A DNA stretch of 64,000 bases from Candidatus Vecturithrix granuli (lineage in GTDB: Bacteria > Moduliflexota > Moduliflexia > Moduliflexales > Moduliflexaceae), in NCBI GenBank assembly GCA_000739535.1, contig DF820464.1, forward strand, positions 137,281-201,280, given 5' to 3'. The translations under genes and the position numbers were made by a program. Position 1 is the stretch's first letter; each line of letters starts with the position of its first letter. The notes under the pieces were generated by a model. It did not search any database and had not been told where the DNA came from. It worked only from the letters and a program-made list of their open reading frames with translations. Shown here piece by piece: positions 52,560-62,107 of this stretch.

Positions 52560-53156
52560 TTAATCTTTAGGATTTCCCAAAAAATTTCCTAAAACTGGCA
52601 GTAAAAGAGCTCCAATACCAATTTTATACAGGTCGCCGGCAATAAACGGATACAACCCTAAAAATAGAGCTTTCGTGGTGGAGATATTCAAAATCGTCTG
52701 CAACCACGCTATCCCAAACACATACAGCACAACATTGCCTATGCCCATCGCCATCATTGCCGTACTGACTTTACGACCCCAGCCTCTTTCTACTAACAAC
52801 CCAACAACAAAAGCCGCCGCCACAAAACCAAGCAAATATCCGCCAGTTGCTCCTCGTAGATACGCAATCCCTGCCGCGCCTTTCGCAAAGAACGGCAGAC
52901 CGATCATGCCTTCAGTCAGGTAAACCAGGACGCTTAACGCCCCTAAGCGGCTTCCTAATACCGCGCCTGCTGCGAGAACCACAAATGTCTGAAATGTCAC
53001 GGGAACAGGCGAGAAAGGCAGAGGAAAACCTACTTGAGCAGATAACGCCAATAAAAGGCTTGTCGCAATCACAAGAAGACTGTCACGGGTAAGACTTCTG
53101 GCTGGCCAGATAACGTCAACTAACGGGGATCGTAATGTTGTATCTCTCATAAACAT
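52560..53156 (-). CDS. bioY: Biotin transporter BioY
   Basis: The S component of an ECF-type biotin importer, 198 aa with about six membrane segments. Family motifs are 'FPLPFSPVPVTFQTFVVLAA', 'LGALSVLVYLTEGMIGLPFF', 'LRGATGGYLLGFVAAAFVVG' and 'FIAGDLYKIGIGALLLPVL'. BioY may work alone or with a shared ECF energy module; no bioM/bioN is seen here. The SD (53172-53162 on the minus strand) is AAGGAGGTGAT, a full match to the 16S anti-SD. Confidence 0.93.
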   Translation of the reverse strand: MFMRDTTLRSPLVDVIWPARSLTRDSLLVIATSLLLALSAQVGFPLPFSPVPVTFQTFVVLAAGAVLGSRLGALSVLVYLTEGMIGLPFFAKGAAGIAYLRGATGGYLLGFVAAAFVVGLLVERGWGRKVSTAMMAMGIGNVVLYVFGIAWLQTILNISTTKALFLGLYPFIAGDLYKIGIGALLLPVLGNFLGNPKD

Positions 53157-53296
53157 CGGAAATCACCTCCTTATTGACATATTCAGGACCCAACGTTGAG
53201 AAAACACCTTCCAACCTTTTTCTACCGGTCAGGCTCAATTGTTCACCATCCGAAAATTGAGCTTTTTCTTTTGTCAGAGATCGATACTCATTACAA
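53157..53296 (-). promoter_or_regulatory. bioY leader region
   Basis: About 140 bases between tRNA-Thr and bioY. It contains an 8-bp inverted repeat GCTCAATT/AATTGAGC (53233-53240 with 53255-53262). On the plus strand this is followed by a T-rich run, so it looks like a terminator for plus-strand transcription. I recognise no riboswitch or BirA operator. Confidence 0.35.
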
Positions 53297-53369
53297 AGCC
53301 GGCGATAGGATTTGAACCTACGACCTGCTGATTACGAATCAGCTGCTCTACCAGCTGAGCTACGCCGGC
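53297..53369 (-). tRNA. tRNA-Thr (CGT anticodon)
   Basis: A 73-nt cloverleaf on the minus strand: acceptor GCCGGCG/CGCCGGC, D-arm AGCTCAGCTGGTAGAGC, anticodon stem GCTGA/TCAGC with loop TTCGTAA (anticodon CGT), T-loop GGTTCAAATCC. CCA is not encoded. Confidence 0.96.
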
Positions 53370-53434
53370 AAAAAACGTGTTAACCTTTTTTTATTCTTTG
53401 GTTAACTATACCTGCAAAAAAACATACACAAAAA

Positions 53435-53507
<73 letters not shown>

Positions 53508-53639
53508 ATCACTTGTGCGTTATTCAATGTACATTTCTAAGACTATAAAGAGATAGTTTTTTGTCAAGATTTTTTTTATCAATCTGAAAAAATTTCTCTA
53601 CTTGCTTCACATTATTCATCAAAGCAAGCTTCCCGTGAT

Positions 53640-54941
53640 CTACACCGATTGCTTTTCGAAAATTAAGATTCCTCGCAGCACATCAACAGCCCGTTGCAAT
53701 TGCACATCTCGCATCAACATCTGTTCAGCTTCCTCTTCGGGATTTTTCGCTTCAGGAGTTTCTTCGCCTTCTTCTTTCGGAGGAGACGTTTCGTCTTGAG
53801 ACGCTTCTGGTTGCGCATCTTCTGAAACTTCTTTCGTCGGGGGTTCGAACGCAATGACGATATCCGGGGTAATTCCTTTTTCATGGATAGACTTTCCATC
53901 CGGAGTATAGTACAAGGCTGTTGTTAATCGAAGTCCTGAATTATCACTCAGAGGAATCACACTCTGTACCGATCCCTTTCCATAGGTTTGGGTCCCGATA
54001 ATCACGGCTCTTGAATTCGCCTGTAATGCTCCGGCAACAATTTCCGATGCACTGGCACTGCCGTGGTCCACTAAAACCACCATGGGATAGTTTGGATGGG
54101 TAAATTCTTGATGAGCGACAAACCGCATATCCTGATTCTTTTTTCTCCCCTCAGTGTAAACAATCAGCTTGCCTTTCTCAAGAAATTTATCAGCGATCTC
54201 GACAGCCGAATTCAAAAGTCCACCCGGATTGCTCCGTAAATCCAAAATCAACGCTTCCATGCCGTTTTCTTCCAGATCTCTTAAGGCATCTTCCATTTCA
54301 TTTGCGCTATCTTCCTGAAATTGTCGTAGCCGTAAATATCCGATATTCTGCACAAGCATCCGATAGCTCACACTTTTTATTTCGATAATATCACGAACGA
54401 GTGTAAACTCACGCGGTTTCTCAAAACTGTCACGCATAATAGTGATAGTTACCTGCGAGCCTTTCGGACCGCGCAACAGTTTCACGGCTTCCATCAGAGT
54501 CATATCGTTCGTTGACTGTTCTTCGATTCTCAGAATCTTATCTCCTGCCTCTATTCCGGCGCGAAAAGCAGGTGTATCATCAATGGGAGCAATCACGGTC
54601 AGTTGATTATCCTTAATGCCAATTTGAATCCCCAGGCCGCCAAAATTGCCTCGCGTTTCCACTTGCATTTCCTGGTACATATCAGGAGGCATAAACGAAC
54701 TATGTGGATCAAGAACTTTGAGCATTCCATGGATCGCTCCATACACAACCTCTTGCGTATCAACCTCTTCAACATAGTTGGTTTGAATCAGATAGAGGAC
54801 TTCGCTTAAAATCTTGAGTTTTTCATACGTTTCCGCCTGGGTTGCAAGCACTTTTGTGGCGATACTTCCCCCCAATATGACAGCTACCCCCACGGCTATG
54901 ACAAGTACAATAATTTGTTGGTCTTTCATTTTTTTCTGCAT
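53640..54941 (-). CDS. C-terminal processing peptidase (S41 family, CtpA-like)
   Basis: A 433-aa serine protease. An N-terminal membrane anchor or signal ('QIIVLVIAVGVAVILGGSIA') is followed by a PDZ domain (about 95-175, 'GNFGGLGIQIGIKDNQ', 'AGIEAGDKILRI') and the S41 core. 'EALILDLRSNPGGLLNSAVE', the nucleophile Ser in 'VDHGSASASEIVAGAL' and the general-base Lys in 'QTYGKGSVQSVIPL' are intact. An acidic Pro/Glu tail of about 45 residues precedes the end. It trims proteins in the periplasm. ATG 54941 has GGAGG; the longer frame to 55058 is unlikely. Confidence 0.92.
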   Translation of the reverse strand: MQKKMKDQQIIVLVIAVGVAVILGGSIATKVLATQAETYEKLKILSEVLYLIQTNYVEEVDTQEVVYGAIHGMLKVLDPHSSFMPPDMYQEMQVETRGNFGGLGIQIGIKDNQLTVIAPIDDTPAFRAGIEAGDKILRIEEQSTNDMTLMEAVKLLRGPKGSQVTITIMRDSFEKPREFTLVRDIIEIKSVSYRMLVQNIGYLRLRQFQEDSANEMEDALRDLEENGMEALILDLRSNPGGLLNSAVEIADKFLEKGKLIVYTEGRKKNQDMRFVAHQEFTHPNYPMVVLVDHGSASASEIVAGALQANSRAVIIGTQTYGKGSVQSVIPLSDNSGLRLTTALYYTPDGKSIHEKGITPDIVIAFEPPTKEVSEDAQPEASQDETSPPKEEGEETPEAKNPEEEAEQMLMRDVQLQRAVDVLRGILIFEKQSV

Positions 54942-55249
54942 GAAACACATCCTCCAGGTGTATTCCCTAACCATAGCAAAGCTCTGTGACGTTCTCTCGA
55001 TTGTCCACAGCAAGAGCTGCATGGTGTCTCTAAGCAGGGAACATCGTCCACTTAACAATTCAGATTATAGAGCTTTTTAGCTATTTTTTGTATATTTTTT
55101 ATTATGTAATAACGAGCAACATTTTTGTCAAGAGATAATCCCAGAATTGTCAGTAAGAATACACTCTTTCCGTCACAAGGCCAAATTCTTATCTTCAAAG
55201 TACCCAGAAAAACCCTTTAACAAGCATTCCTCAGATGAGCAAAAGAATT

Positions 55250-56038
55250 TTAAAAACGAAGAGGAGCAATCAACGTCAGGATTAAAAGTACTGCGCCTAA
55301 AACATCATGCTGCCAGGTTTGGCGTGGATACGACCAAAAAACAAGGTTGCGAATAGCTCGAATAACGAAAGGAGAATTGGGAGATCCATAATATTTTCGA
55401 GCATCGTCAGGATGTTCAAGATTATGATCAACTTGCCAGGCATCCCAAATGCGATGAAAAGTCGCCAAATTTGAAAACACCGCAATAATAAGCATCCCCA
55501 TATAAAGGCGACTTGCTAAACAGGTGACAGCCAGGATCACAATACGTTCTGGACGTTCCATATAACCGGCATTAAATTTCCCTGGCAACAACGATTCGGC
55601 TCTTGCACGAGCATAACTCGTCATCACACTTCCAAACAGAGCAAAAACCGAAATGATCACCCAGGGAAGATCACGGCGCAATGCAAAATACGTAATCGCT
55701 CCCCCCAGAAGAATCATATCGGAATAGCGATCTGTGACCGAATCACAAAAGGCCCCAAATCTCGTCACCCGATTTGACATTCGCGCCACTGCTCCATCAA
55801 GCATGTCAAAAATATTGGCCACGATAATCACCCCTCCTGCCAACGCATGAATCCAATTGAAACGGGTATGGGCCATGACCCCGAAGATTAGGAGAACACC
55901 TCCAATCAGATTAATCACAAAACCTGTGATCGTCAGAATATTCGGTGAAATCTTTCTTTCAATAATCGCCCGAGCCAAAGCGTCTCTCCATTGACTGCCC
56001 AATGTGCCCAGGGTTTTCCCAATGATATTTTTCGTCAT
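55250..56038 (-). CDS. CDP-alcohol phosphatidyltransferase family protein
   Basis: A membrane enzyme of 262 aa with about six segments. The complete signature DG-x2-AR-x8-G-x3-D-x3-D is present in 'DMLDGAVARMSNRVTRFGAF' and the following 'CDSVTDRYSD'. It condenses a CDP-diacylglycerol-type donor with an alcohol such as glycerol-3-phosphate or inositol phosphate; which alcohol is unclear. The opening 'ERKISPNILTITGFVINLIG' resembles PgsA/PIS proteins. The gap to ctpA (55059-55249 side) holds nothing recognisable. Confidence 0.88.
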   Translation of the reverse strand: MTKNIIGKTLGTLGSQWRDALARAIIERKISPNILTITGFVINLIGGVLLIFGVMAHTRFNWIHALAGGVIIVANIFDMLDGAVARMSNRVTRFGAFCDSVTDRYSDMILLGGAITYFALRRDLPWVIISVFALFGSVMTSYARARAESLLPGKFNAGYMERPERIVILAVTCLASRLYMGMLIIAVFSNLATFHRIWDAWQVDHNLEHPDDARKYYGSPNSPFVIRAIRNLVFWSYPRQTWQHDVLGAVLLILTLIAPLRF

Positions 56039-56183
56039 GAAATCCTTTCAGTCGCTCCAAAAATTAACACACTCTCAGCATTCTGCTGAAAAATTCCCCT
56101 GTGGGTTAAAATTATGAAACAAAGATGATTGTCAAGTTTTTTTAGTTTCTGAAGAGGATTCTCGTTTGAAGTCCTTTTTTTCC

Positions 56184-56212
56184 TTGACAAAAGGCGTTCT
56201 TTTATAGAATAT
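56184..56212 (+). promoter_or_regulatory. Candidate promoter for the 56300 gene
   Basis: TTGACA at 56184-56189 is followed by TATAGAATAT. The -10 could be TAGAAT (56205, 15-bp spacer) or GAATAT (56207, 17-bp spacer). The gene starts about 90 bases later. Confidence 0.4.
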
Positions 56213-56299
56213 TTTCTTATAAATACATTTTCTACAAAAGGTATATATTTATCAATCCTGGTAGAAGTTTCATAGTGTAAGATCCAAAGGAGATCATAT

Positions 56300-56740
56300 A
56301 TGTCGATACAAACAAGAGATATAAAGGGTTCCGGAGAAATGCTGAGCATCGCATCACGGGGGGGATTTTTTGGATCAAAGGCCTATCTTGAGAATAGGGA
56401 TTCTGCGCCTGGAGCGGTGGTCAAAATAGAATTTTTCAAAGATATTAACGGCGTTCCCACAGGATACGAATATTTGGATGTAAATCAATATTTGCAAATT
56501 CCAGACTTTGACATGATTGCTTGTTCTGTTGGGTATCGAGACAGGCCCCCTGTTCGCGTGGTCATCTGGAATGATTCCACCAATGCGGAACTGTGGATTT
56601 TTAAAGAAATAGCCGGACGCAGGCAATATATCGATTATCTTCCCGCAGTGGATGCCCAGGGGGCGTTTTCTTACGCGTTTGAAATTCTCCCTGCTGAAGT
56701 CTATCGTTTTTTAGCAGTCGTCCCGCTGCAAAAATCATGA
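56300..56740 (+). CDS. Hypothetical beta-rich protein
   Basis: A 146-aa soluble protein, no signal peptide, no family recognised. It alternates short predicted strands ('AVVKIEFFKDINGVPTGYEY', 'RVVIWNDSTNAELWIFKEI'). AAAGGAG lies eight bases before ATG 56300, and a candidate promoter precedes it. It is followed after about 100 bases by the acyl carrier protein gene on the same strand, so the two may be co-transcribed. Confidence 0.6.
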   Translation: MSIQTRDIKGSGEMLSIASRGGFFGSKAYLENRDSAPGAVVKIEFFKDINGVPTGYEYLDVNQYLQIPDFDMIACSVGYRDRPPVRVVIWNDSTNAELWIFKEIAGRRQYIDYLPAVDAQGAFSYAFEILPAEVYRFLAVVPLQKS

Positions 56741-56846
56741 TGAATAGGGTAGTGAAAACAGAACTGTTTAGCAACTTGAACTCCATATCAAGGAGAAAGG
56801 AAACTTTTTGCTATGGAAGCGTGTGCGAAGAAGGTGGTGGACTAAC

Positions 56847-57098
56847 GTGGCAGATGCTGCATTAAAAGATCAGTTAAAAGCGATTATTTCTAAAGCGACA
56901 GGAGGGGCGGTGAGCGTTGCTGCCATTGGCGATGATGTCGCACTGATGGATTTAGGAGTCGATTCAATGGCTGCCCTTGAAGTCGTCATGGAATTGGAAA
57001 TGCAATTTGGCGTTTCAATTACCGATATGGAAGCCGGAAAGGAGGCTTTTACCTCAATTAATTCATTGGCGAATTTTGTTGAAGCCAATCGGTCATAG
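56847..57098 (+). CDS. Acyl carrier protein
   Basis: An 83-aa four-helix carrier protein. The phosphopantetheine Ser lies in 'LMDLGVDSMAALEVVMELE' and the third-helix region in 'FGVSITDMEAGKEAFTSINS'. 'DSM' in place of the usual 'DSL' is common in polyketide or specialised carriers. The start is taken as GTG 56847 (weak AAGGTGG). TTG 56808, preceded by AAAGG, would add a basic N-terminal stretch (MLWKRVRRRWWT). It is not next to fab genes, so a specialised role, possibly with the two acyl-CoA ligases nearby, is conceivable. Confidence 0.82.
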   Translation: MADAALKDQLKAIISKATGGAVSVAAIGDDVALMDLGVDSMAALEVVMELEMQFGVSITDMEAGKEAFTSINSLANFVEANRS

Positions 57099-57349
57099 CG
57101 TGTGAAGGTACAAGCAGCACATAGCAGACTCAACAGGCAGGAAACAGGTCATCTGAAAAAAGAAAGACGGTTTTTCTGCCTCTTCTTTTTAATATGTTTT
57201 ATAGTACGACTTTGTTAGATTCGAAAACATGGCATGTTGCCGTTTCAGGGCTATGAGATGGAACGTCTTTCAAATTTAACAAAGTAGAAATAGTTGTTCA
57301 TGAGATATAACTGCCGACTATGCTGTGATCGCGCTTCTGGAACGCCAGA

Positions 57350-59110
57350 TTATTGTTGCGATGATTTTTGTCGTTGTGCCTCAGCCTTTTCGTGCTCTTC
57401 TCGACTCATCTGACTGATCACCAGGGATTTAAACAACTCTCCTTCCTCAGTCGTGACCATCTCAAGCTGCTTCTGAAGAAAACGCTGTTGCCGGGGATGG
57501 CGAATTTTGTCCGGGAGGAGCAGCAAGAAAATAAATCCCAGGCTACATCCAACGACGCCAACCCATAATATACCAGTGTTGCCCGTCCGAATATAGATTG
57601 CTGAGAGAATCATGCCTGAACATACCAGGCATAGCCCCGCTACAATCCGACGCGCGATTCCACCCATCATAGTGCTGAGGCTTTGCATGTCAGACGGATG
57701 CAGATGGATTCGTAACTGTTCGCGGTCAAGTTTGATAATACTATCTTGAAGCGCTGAAATCGTGTGGTATGATTGTTTTGTCCATTGCTGCAAGATCTCT
57801 AAAATGCCTCCTTGCAATTCTTCCTGCAACACATCTTTTGCCATCTCTTTAATAATCGGTCGTCCAACAGCCACGGCGTCAAACCAGGGATCATGAATAA
57901 ATCCAATCCCTTCAATCAAAGACGTCGCGCGCGCAATATATACCAATTCTGAAGGTAGCGTAAACGGAAATTCATAAAACGCATTCATCAGGGCATTCAT
58001 CATTTGCTGCACTTTACGAGCCGAAATTTTCCCTTGCTCCTGAATCTCTAACATCAATACCGCTAAATCACGCAGCAGCGCCTTATTTGTTCCCGGCTCC
58101 ACAAGCTGCAATTCATACATTTCGTGCACCATACTCTCCACATCGTTATTCGCAAGCGCAATGGCATATTTGATGAGATGCCGTTTAAATGACGCATCAA
58201 TTCGGATGACCATGCCAAAGTCGAGAATGATAATCCGACTCTGGGAATCCACTAAAATATTTCCGGGATGCGGGTCAGCATGGAGCAAGCCGTCAATCAT
58301 TACCTGATGAATATAAATACGCGCCAGACGCCGGATCACCAGATCAATATCTATCCCCATCTGTTCAAGTTTTTCGACCTGATTGATTTTCACCCCTTCC
58401 AGAAATTGCAGGACAATCACCCGCCTGGTCGTTAACTCATCATACACTTTCGGAATCAACACCCATTTCTCATGCGCAAGATTGTGTTGAAACATTTTTA
58501 CGTGCCGAGCTTCTAACTGAAAATTCATCTCTTCCTGAATCACGCGCCGAAACTCCGTGAGCACGGTGGTGAAGGATCTGAGAAACGGACTATAGCTGAT
58601 AAACGTATTGAGGGTGGTCAACAAGGCGAACAAAATCTGCAAATCAACCTGAATCAGTTGAGGGACGCGGGGACGTAACACCTTGACTACCACATCTTCC
58701 CCGCCATAGCGAGCGCGGTGAACCTGACCTAAGGAGGCTGCGGCCAGAGGCATGTCAGTAAAATCCTCAAAAACCTCTTCAGGCGGGCGGTGAAGCTCTG
58801 TACTGATAACAGCCTTAATCGTCTCTGTTGGATCGGGTTTGACCTTATCTTGAAGCGTGCTCAGTTGCTTCAAGTAAGTTGGAGGTAGCACATCTGCCCT
58901 GGCACTTAAGACCTGGGCTAATTTGATGAAGGTTGGACCCAGTTCTGCTAGCGTCTGCGTTAGATGACGTGCACGTTGGATATGCCCTTCTTCAGAAAGA
59001 GTGCGTCCTGTTCCCCAAAAAATATAGCGTCTAAAATCTCTGACAAAACTCAGAACGATCGGAACAAGTTTCCATAACACCACGCTGACACGCATAAAAA
59101 AAACTCTCAT
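57350..59110 (-). CDS. ABC1/UbiB-family protein kinase-like protein
   Basis: A protein of about 586 aa with the atypical-kinase (ADCK/UbiB) core. Visible are 'LGPTFIKLAQVLSARADVLP' (a variant of the KxGQ motif, with Ala in place of Gly), the Ala-rich loop 'PLAAASLGQVHRARYGGEDV', 'GLLHADPHPGNILVD' and 'IIILDFGMVIRID'. Two C-terminal membrane segments ('IVAGLCLVCSGMILSAIYI' and 'ILWVGVVGCSLGFIFLLLLP') anchor it. UbiB proteins support quinone or isoprenoid-lipid metabolism. The start is ATG 59110 or 59095; the frame to 59299 would overlap the divergent kinase gene. Confidence 0.88.
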   Translation of the reverse strand: MRVFFMRVSVVLWKLVPIVLSFVRDFRRYIFWGTGRTLSEEGHIQRARHLTQTLAELGPTFIKLAQVLSARADVLPPTYLKQLSTLQDKVKPDPTETIKAVISTELHRPPEEVFEDFTDMPLAAASLGQVHRARYGGEDVVVKVLRPRVPQLIQVDLQILFALLTTLNTFISYSPFLRSFTTVLTEFRRVIQEEMNFQLEARHVKMFQHNLAHEKWVLIPKVYDELTTRRVIVLQFLEGVKINQVEKLEQMGIDIDLVIRRLARIYIHQVMIDGLLHADPHPGNILVDSQSRIIILDFGMVIRIDASFKRHLIKYAIALANNDVESMVHEMYELQLVEPGTNKALLRDLAVLMLEIQEQGKISARKVQQMMNALMNAFYEFPFTLPSELVYIARATSLIEGIGFIHDPWFDAVAVGRPIIKEMAKDVLQEELQGGILEILQQWTKQSYHTISALQDSIIKLDREQLRIHLHPSDMQSLSTMMGGIARRIVAGLCLVCSGMILSAIYIRTGNTGILWVGVVGCSLGFIFLLLLPDKIRHPRQQRFLQKQLEMVTTEEGELFKSLVISQMSREEHEKAEAQRQKSSQQ

Positions 59111-59262
59111 GATTGGATGCTTGAAGGCTATTTCAATGATGTCAAGCAAAAACAAGGAAGAATCTATTTTTGTTGTTGACAGACTTATGAGATTTCTGAT
59201 ATAACTCACAAAAATATAAGGTAAGGCCGTTAACTTGTTCAATCGGCAGGAGAGAACACACC

Positions 59263-60981
59263 ATGAAAGACAAAGAAATAGGAAAAGGCAGGTTTTCAAG
59301 ATTTCGAAAACGATTAGGAGAGGCGATTCAGAAACATATCGGGCTGCCTGTAGGCCCTGAAGAAATTCAACAGATTATTGAAAAACTCCAGGATGAATTA
59401 GATGAGAAAAACAAGGAAATTCGTCAGTTACAGGCACAACTTGAAGGCGAATGGCATCGCTATGATGAATTCTACAATTCAGTTCCTCTGGGATATTGTC
59501 TTCTCGATCGCAGCGGACGGATCATCGAGGCTAATCTGACATTAGCTGAACAATTGGGAGTCGAGAAACGTCTTTTGATTGGAACGCGCTTCGATGATCA
59601 CATTATTCAAGAGGATCTGGGTAAGTTTAGTTTACACCTTGAGAAATCATTCGAAGAAAAAACGATCCAGCGCGTTGAAACACGCTTGACAAACAAAGCG
59701 ATGCCACAAAATTTCGTACAAGTGGAAAGCGTGGTCGTATCAACTGACGAATACGGTTCGTTGGTTTGCCAAACAAGTATTCGCAATATTACCGATCTGG
59801 TCTTAGCGCGAGAATCACTCCTGCGGCGCGAAAGCGAACTCGCGTTCTTCAATCGAGTCAGCCGGGTATTTGAGTCCACAACTGAGTTAACCACCATTCT
59901 CATGACCGTCTTGGAAGAAGTGCGACGCTTATTAGAAGTGACAGCCTGTTCAATTTGGCTATGCGACCATGAAACCGGCGAACTGGTGTGCGAACATGCC
60001 ATAGGACCTTACAGTGATGCAGTACGAGGCTGGCGACTATCTCCGGGGCAAGGTATCGTCGGCTGGGTAGCAAGCACAGGCCGCAGTTTAATCGTCTCTG
60101 ACGCCTGGGCCGACGATCGGCATTTTCGAGGAGTCGATTTACAAACAGGCCAGGTCTTACGTTCAATTCTCGCGGTGCCCATGCTGGTCAAGGATCAGGT
60201 GATCGGCGTCTTGCAAGTACTCGACGACGAAATCGGCCGTTTCACGCTCAGGGATCAAGCTTTACAAGAACTTCTGGCCGCTCTGGCAGGTCTGGCCATT
60301 GAAAATGCGCATTTATTCAAACAAACCCTGCAAAATAATGCGATTCAAGAGAATTTACTGCATGAAATCAACCATCGCGTCGAAAACACGATGGCGATTG
60401 TGATTAACCTGTTTTCCATGGTGCGACGCCATGCCGGCTTAAAACAATACTCGATTTCGCGCGATTTAATGACAAATATGCTCAATCGGGTGCGAGGGCT
60501 GAAGGTGGTGCATGATTTTCTCTCAGAATTGAATTGGCATCCCTTACCGCTCTCTGAAATCACGCAGCAGGTCATTCAGTCGTATTTAAAAGTGCTGGAG
60601 CCGAAAAAACCGATCAAGATTGACGTGCCGGCGTCATTAGTCCGTATCTCTCCGGAACAAGGCGTCATTTTAGCCCTCATTATCTATGAATTAGTCTCCA
60701 ATACCGTGAAACATGGGCTGGCTGAACGGGAAAGCGGGCGCATCACCGTTCATATCGCCTGGGTTAACGGCGCGATTTTTTTCAAATATCAGGATGACGG
60801 TCCCGGATATCAGAATGACTTTTCGCAATTTGAGCACCATAACCTGGGGATTTATTTGATTCAAAAGATCGTCCAGAAAAACCTGTACGGGAAAGTGGAG
60901 TTTTACAATGATCAAGGCGCCGTGACAACGATTACCTTTGAAGCCGAAGAAGAGGGGAAAACCGGCGAATCTTCCGAATAA
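59263..60981 (+). CDS. PAS-GAF sensor histidine kinase (HisKA_2 type)
   Basis: A soluble 572-aa kinase. A coiled coil (about 30-65) is followed by PAS (about 66-180), GAF (about 200-350, 'VTACSIWLCDHETGELVCEH', 'GQGIVGWVASTGRSLIVSDA'), HisKA_2 with the phospho-His in 'LLHEINHRVENTMAIVINLF' (His371) and HATPase ('LIIYELVSNTVKHGLAE', 'DDGPGYQNDFSQ', 'NLGIYLIQKIV'). No response regulator is adjacent. ATG 59263 has AGGAGAG. It is divergent from the UbiB-type gene. Confidence 0.9.
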   Translation: MKDKEIGKGRFSRFRKRLGEAIQKHIGLPVGPEEIQQIIEKLQDELDEKNKEIRQLQAQLEGEWHRYDEFYNSVPLGYCLLDRSGRIIEANLTLAEQLGVEKRLLIGTRFDDHIIQEDLGKFSLHLEKSFEEKTIQRVETRLTNKAMPQNFVQVESVVVSTDEYGSLVCQTSIRNITDLVLARESLLRRESELAFFNRVSRVFESTTELTTILMTVLEEVRRLLEVTACSIWLCDHETGELVCEHAIGPYSDAVRGWRLSPGQGIVGWVASTGRSLIVSDAWADDRHFRGVDLQTGQVLRSILAVPMLVKDQVIGVLQVLDDEIGRFTLRDQALQELLAALAGLAIENAHLFKQTLQNNAIQENLLHEINHRVENTMAIVINLFSMVRRHAGLKQYSISRDLMTNMLNRVRGLKVVHDFLSELNWHPLPLSEITQQVIQSYLKVLEPKKPIKIDVPASLVRISPEQGVILALIIYELVSNTVKHGLAERESGRITVHIAWVNGAIFFKYQDDGPGYQNDFSQFEHHNLGIYLIQKIVQKNLYGKVEFYNDQGAVTTITFEAEEEGKTGESSE

Positions 60982-61021
60982 CAGGTCGTGATGACGTGAT
61001 CCGTAGGGAGGAAACCTGCTG

Positions 61022-62035
61022 ATGAAAAAATTTCAAAATCACACATCTGCCGATGATAGAGGTAAAGAAGAAACTCCTCAGACCGAGATCTTCGATGTGT
61101 TTCTATGCCATAACAGCCAGGATAAACCGGTAGTCAAGTAGGTTGGCGAACAGCTCAGGCAGCAAGGGCTGAAGCCCTGGATTGATGTCGAACAGTTGCG
61201 CCCCGGTCTGCCCTGGCAAGACGCGTTGGAGGAACAGATCGCTCAGATCAAAGCTGTGGCCGTCTTTGTTGGGCCAAACGGTCACGGCCCCTGGCAGAAC
61301 TTGGAAATGAAGGCATTCCTCAGACAATTTGTCAAACGCAACTGCCCCGTGATCCCGGTCATCCTGCCGGAATGTAAAGAAACACCCGCCTTGCCTCTTT
61401 TTCTGGACGGCATGACCTGGGTGGATTTCCGCAGCGATGATCCTGACCCGCTGCAACAATTGATCTGGGGCATTACCGGCGAACAAGACCTCCGTATTCC
61501 TCAGCAGCCTGAAGCCCAACAGACACAGCAGAAGGCGGAGAAAGCCCCCAAAACTCCTGTTGTTTTATTGCGACCTGAACCATTGGCAGTATCAGAAGAG
61601 GAAGCTCGGAAAATATTCGGATTAGATGATAGTTGACGACCACGGCAATATATCACGAATCAATTCGAAGAACAGGGCAAGGCCGTGGTTGACCATGCTA
61701 CCGGTTTGATGTGGCAGAAATCAGGTTCAAAAAATTCTATGCATTATCAAGATTCCCCTGAATATATTGAAGAGTTAAACCGGAAACGATTTGCCGGGTA
61801 TAAGGATTGGCGTCTGCCCACCATTCCGGAATTGATGTCCTTATTGGAACCGAAAGAGAAAAACGGTGATCTGTTTATTGATCCGATTTTTGACAAGGCC
61901 TAACAATGGTGTTGGAGTGCGGATAAAGTTGTTGGTTCGCTGGGGTCGGAGTGGCTAGTCTATTTTCGCGGCGGTAGCGTGCGTTGGCGTGACTTCCGCT
62001 ATGGCAGTTGCGTCCGTGCGATGCGTTCCGTGTAA
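61022..62035 (+). pseudogene. TIR-DUF1566 protein gene interrupted by three in-frame stops
   Basis: One reading frame of 338 codons keeps phase throughout but is cut by TAG (61139-61141), TGA (61634-61636) and TAA (61901-61903). Domains across the stops: an N-terminal TIR domain ('EIFDVFLCHNSQDKPVVK', 'LRQQGLKPWIDVEQLRPGLP', Glu in 'DALEEQI') to about residue 160, a linker, then a DUF1566/C-lectin-like domain ('DHATGLMWQ', 'GYKDWRLPTIPELMSLLEP', 'WCWSADKVVGS', 'VYFRGGSVRWRDF', 'CVRAMRSV'). A strong SD (GGGAGGAAA) and ATG are kept. No frameshift is seen. TIR domains degrade NAD in many defence systems. As it stands only fragments could be made. Confidence 0.75.
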
Positions 62036-62107
62036 TGATGGGAACTACACGGATTTCTCATAAGCAAGGGATTTTTGCCTCTGCATCAAAAATTGCCGGG
62101 GTTTTGC

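Noticed and set aside
53157-53296. Riboswitch or BirA operator ahead of bioY
   Set aside because: No known riboswitch core or BirA palindrome could be recognised; only one short inverted repeat is present.
55147-55356. 69-aa plus-strand frame after the CDP-alcohol transferase
   Set aside because: It overlaps the 3' end of that gene in antisense and has no SD or motif.
61634-61636. TGA in the TIR-DUF1566 frame as a second selenocysteine codon
   Set aside because: It lies in a non-conserved linker, no Cys is expected there, and the same frame also has TAG and TAA stops.
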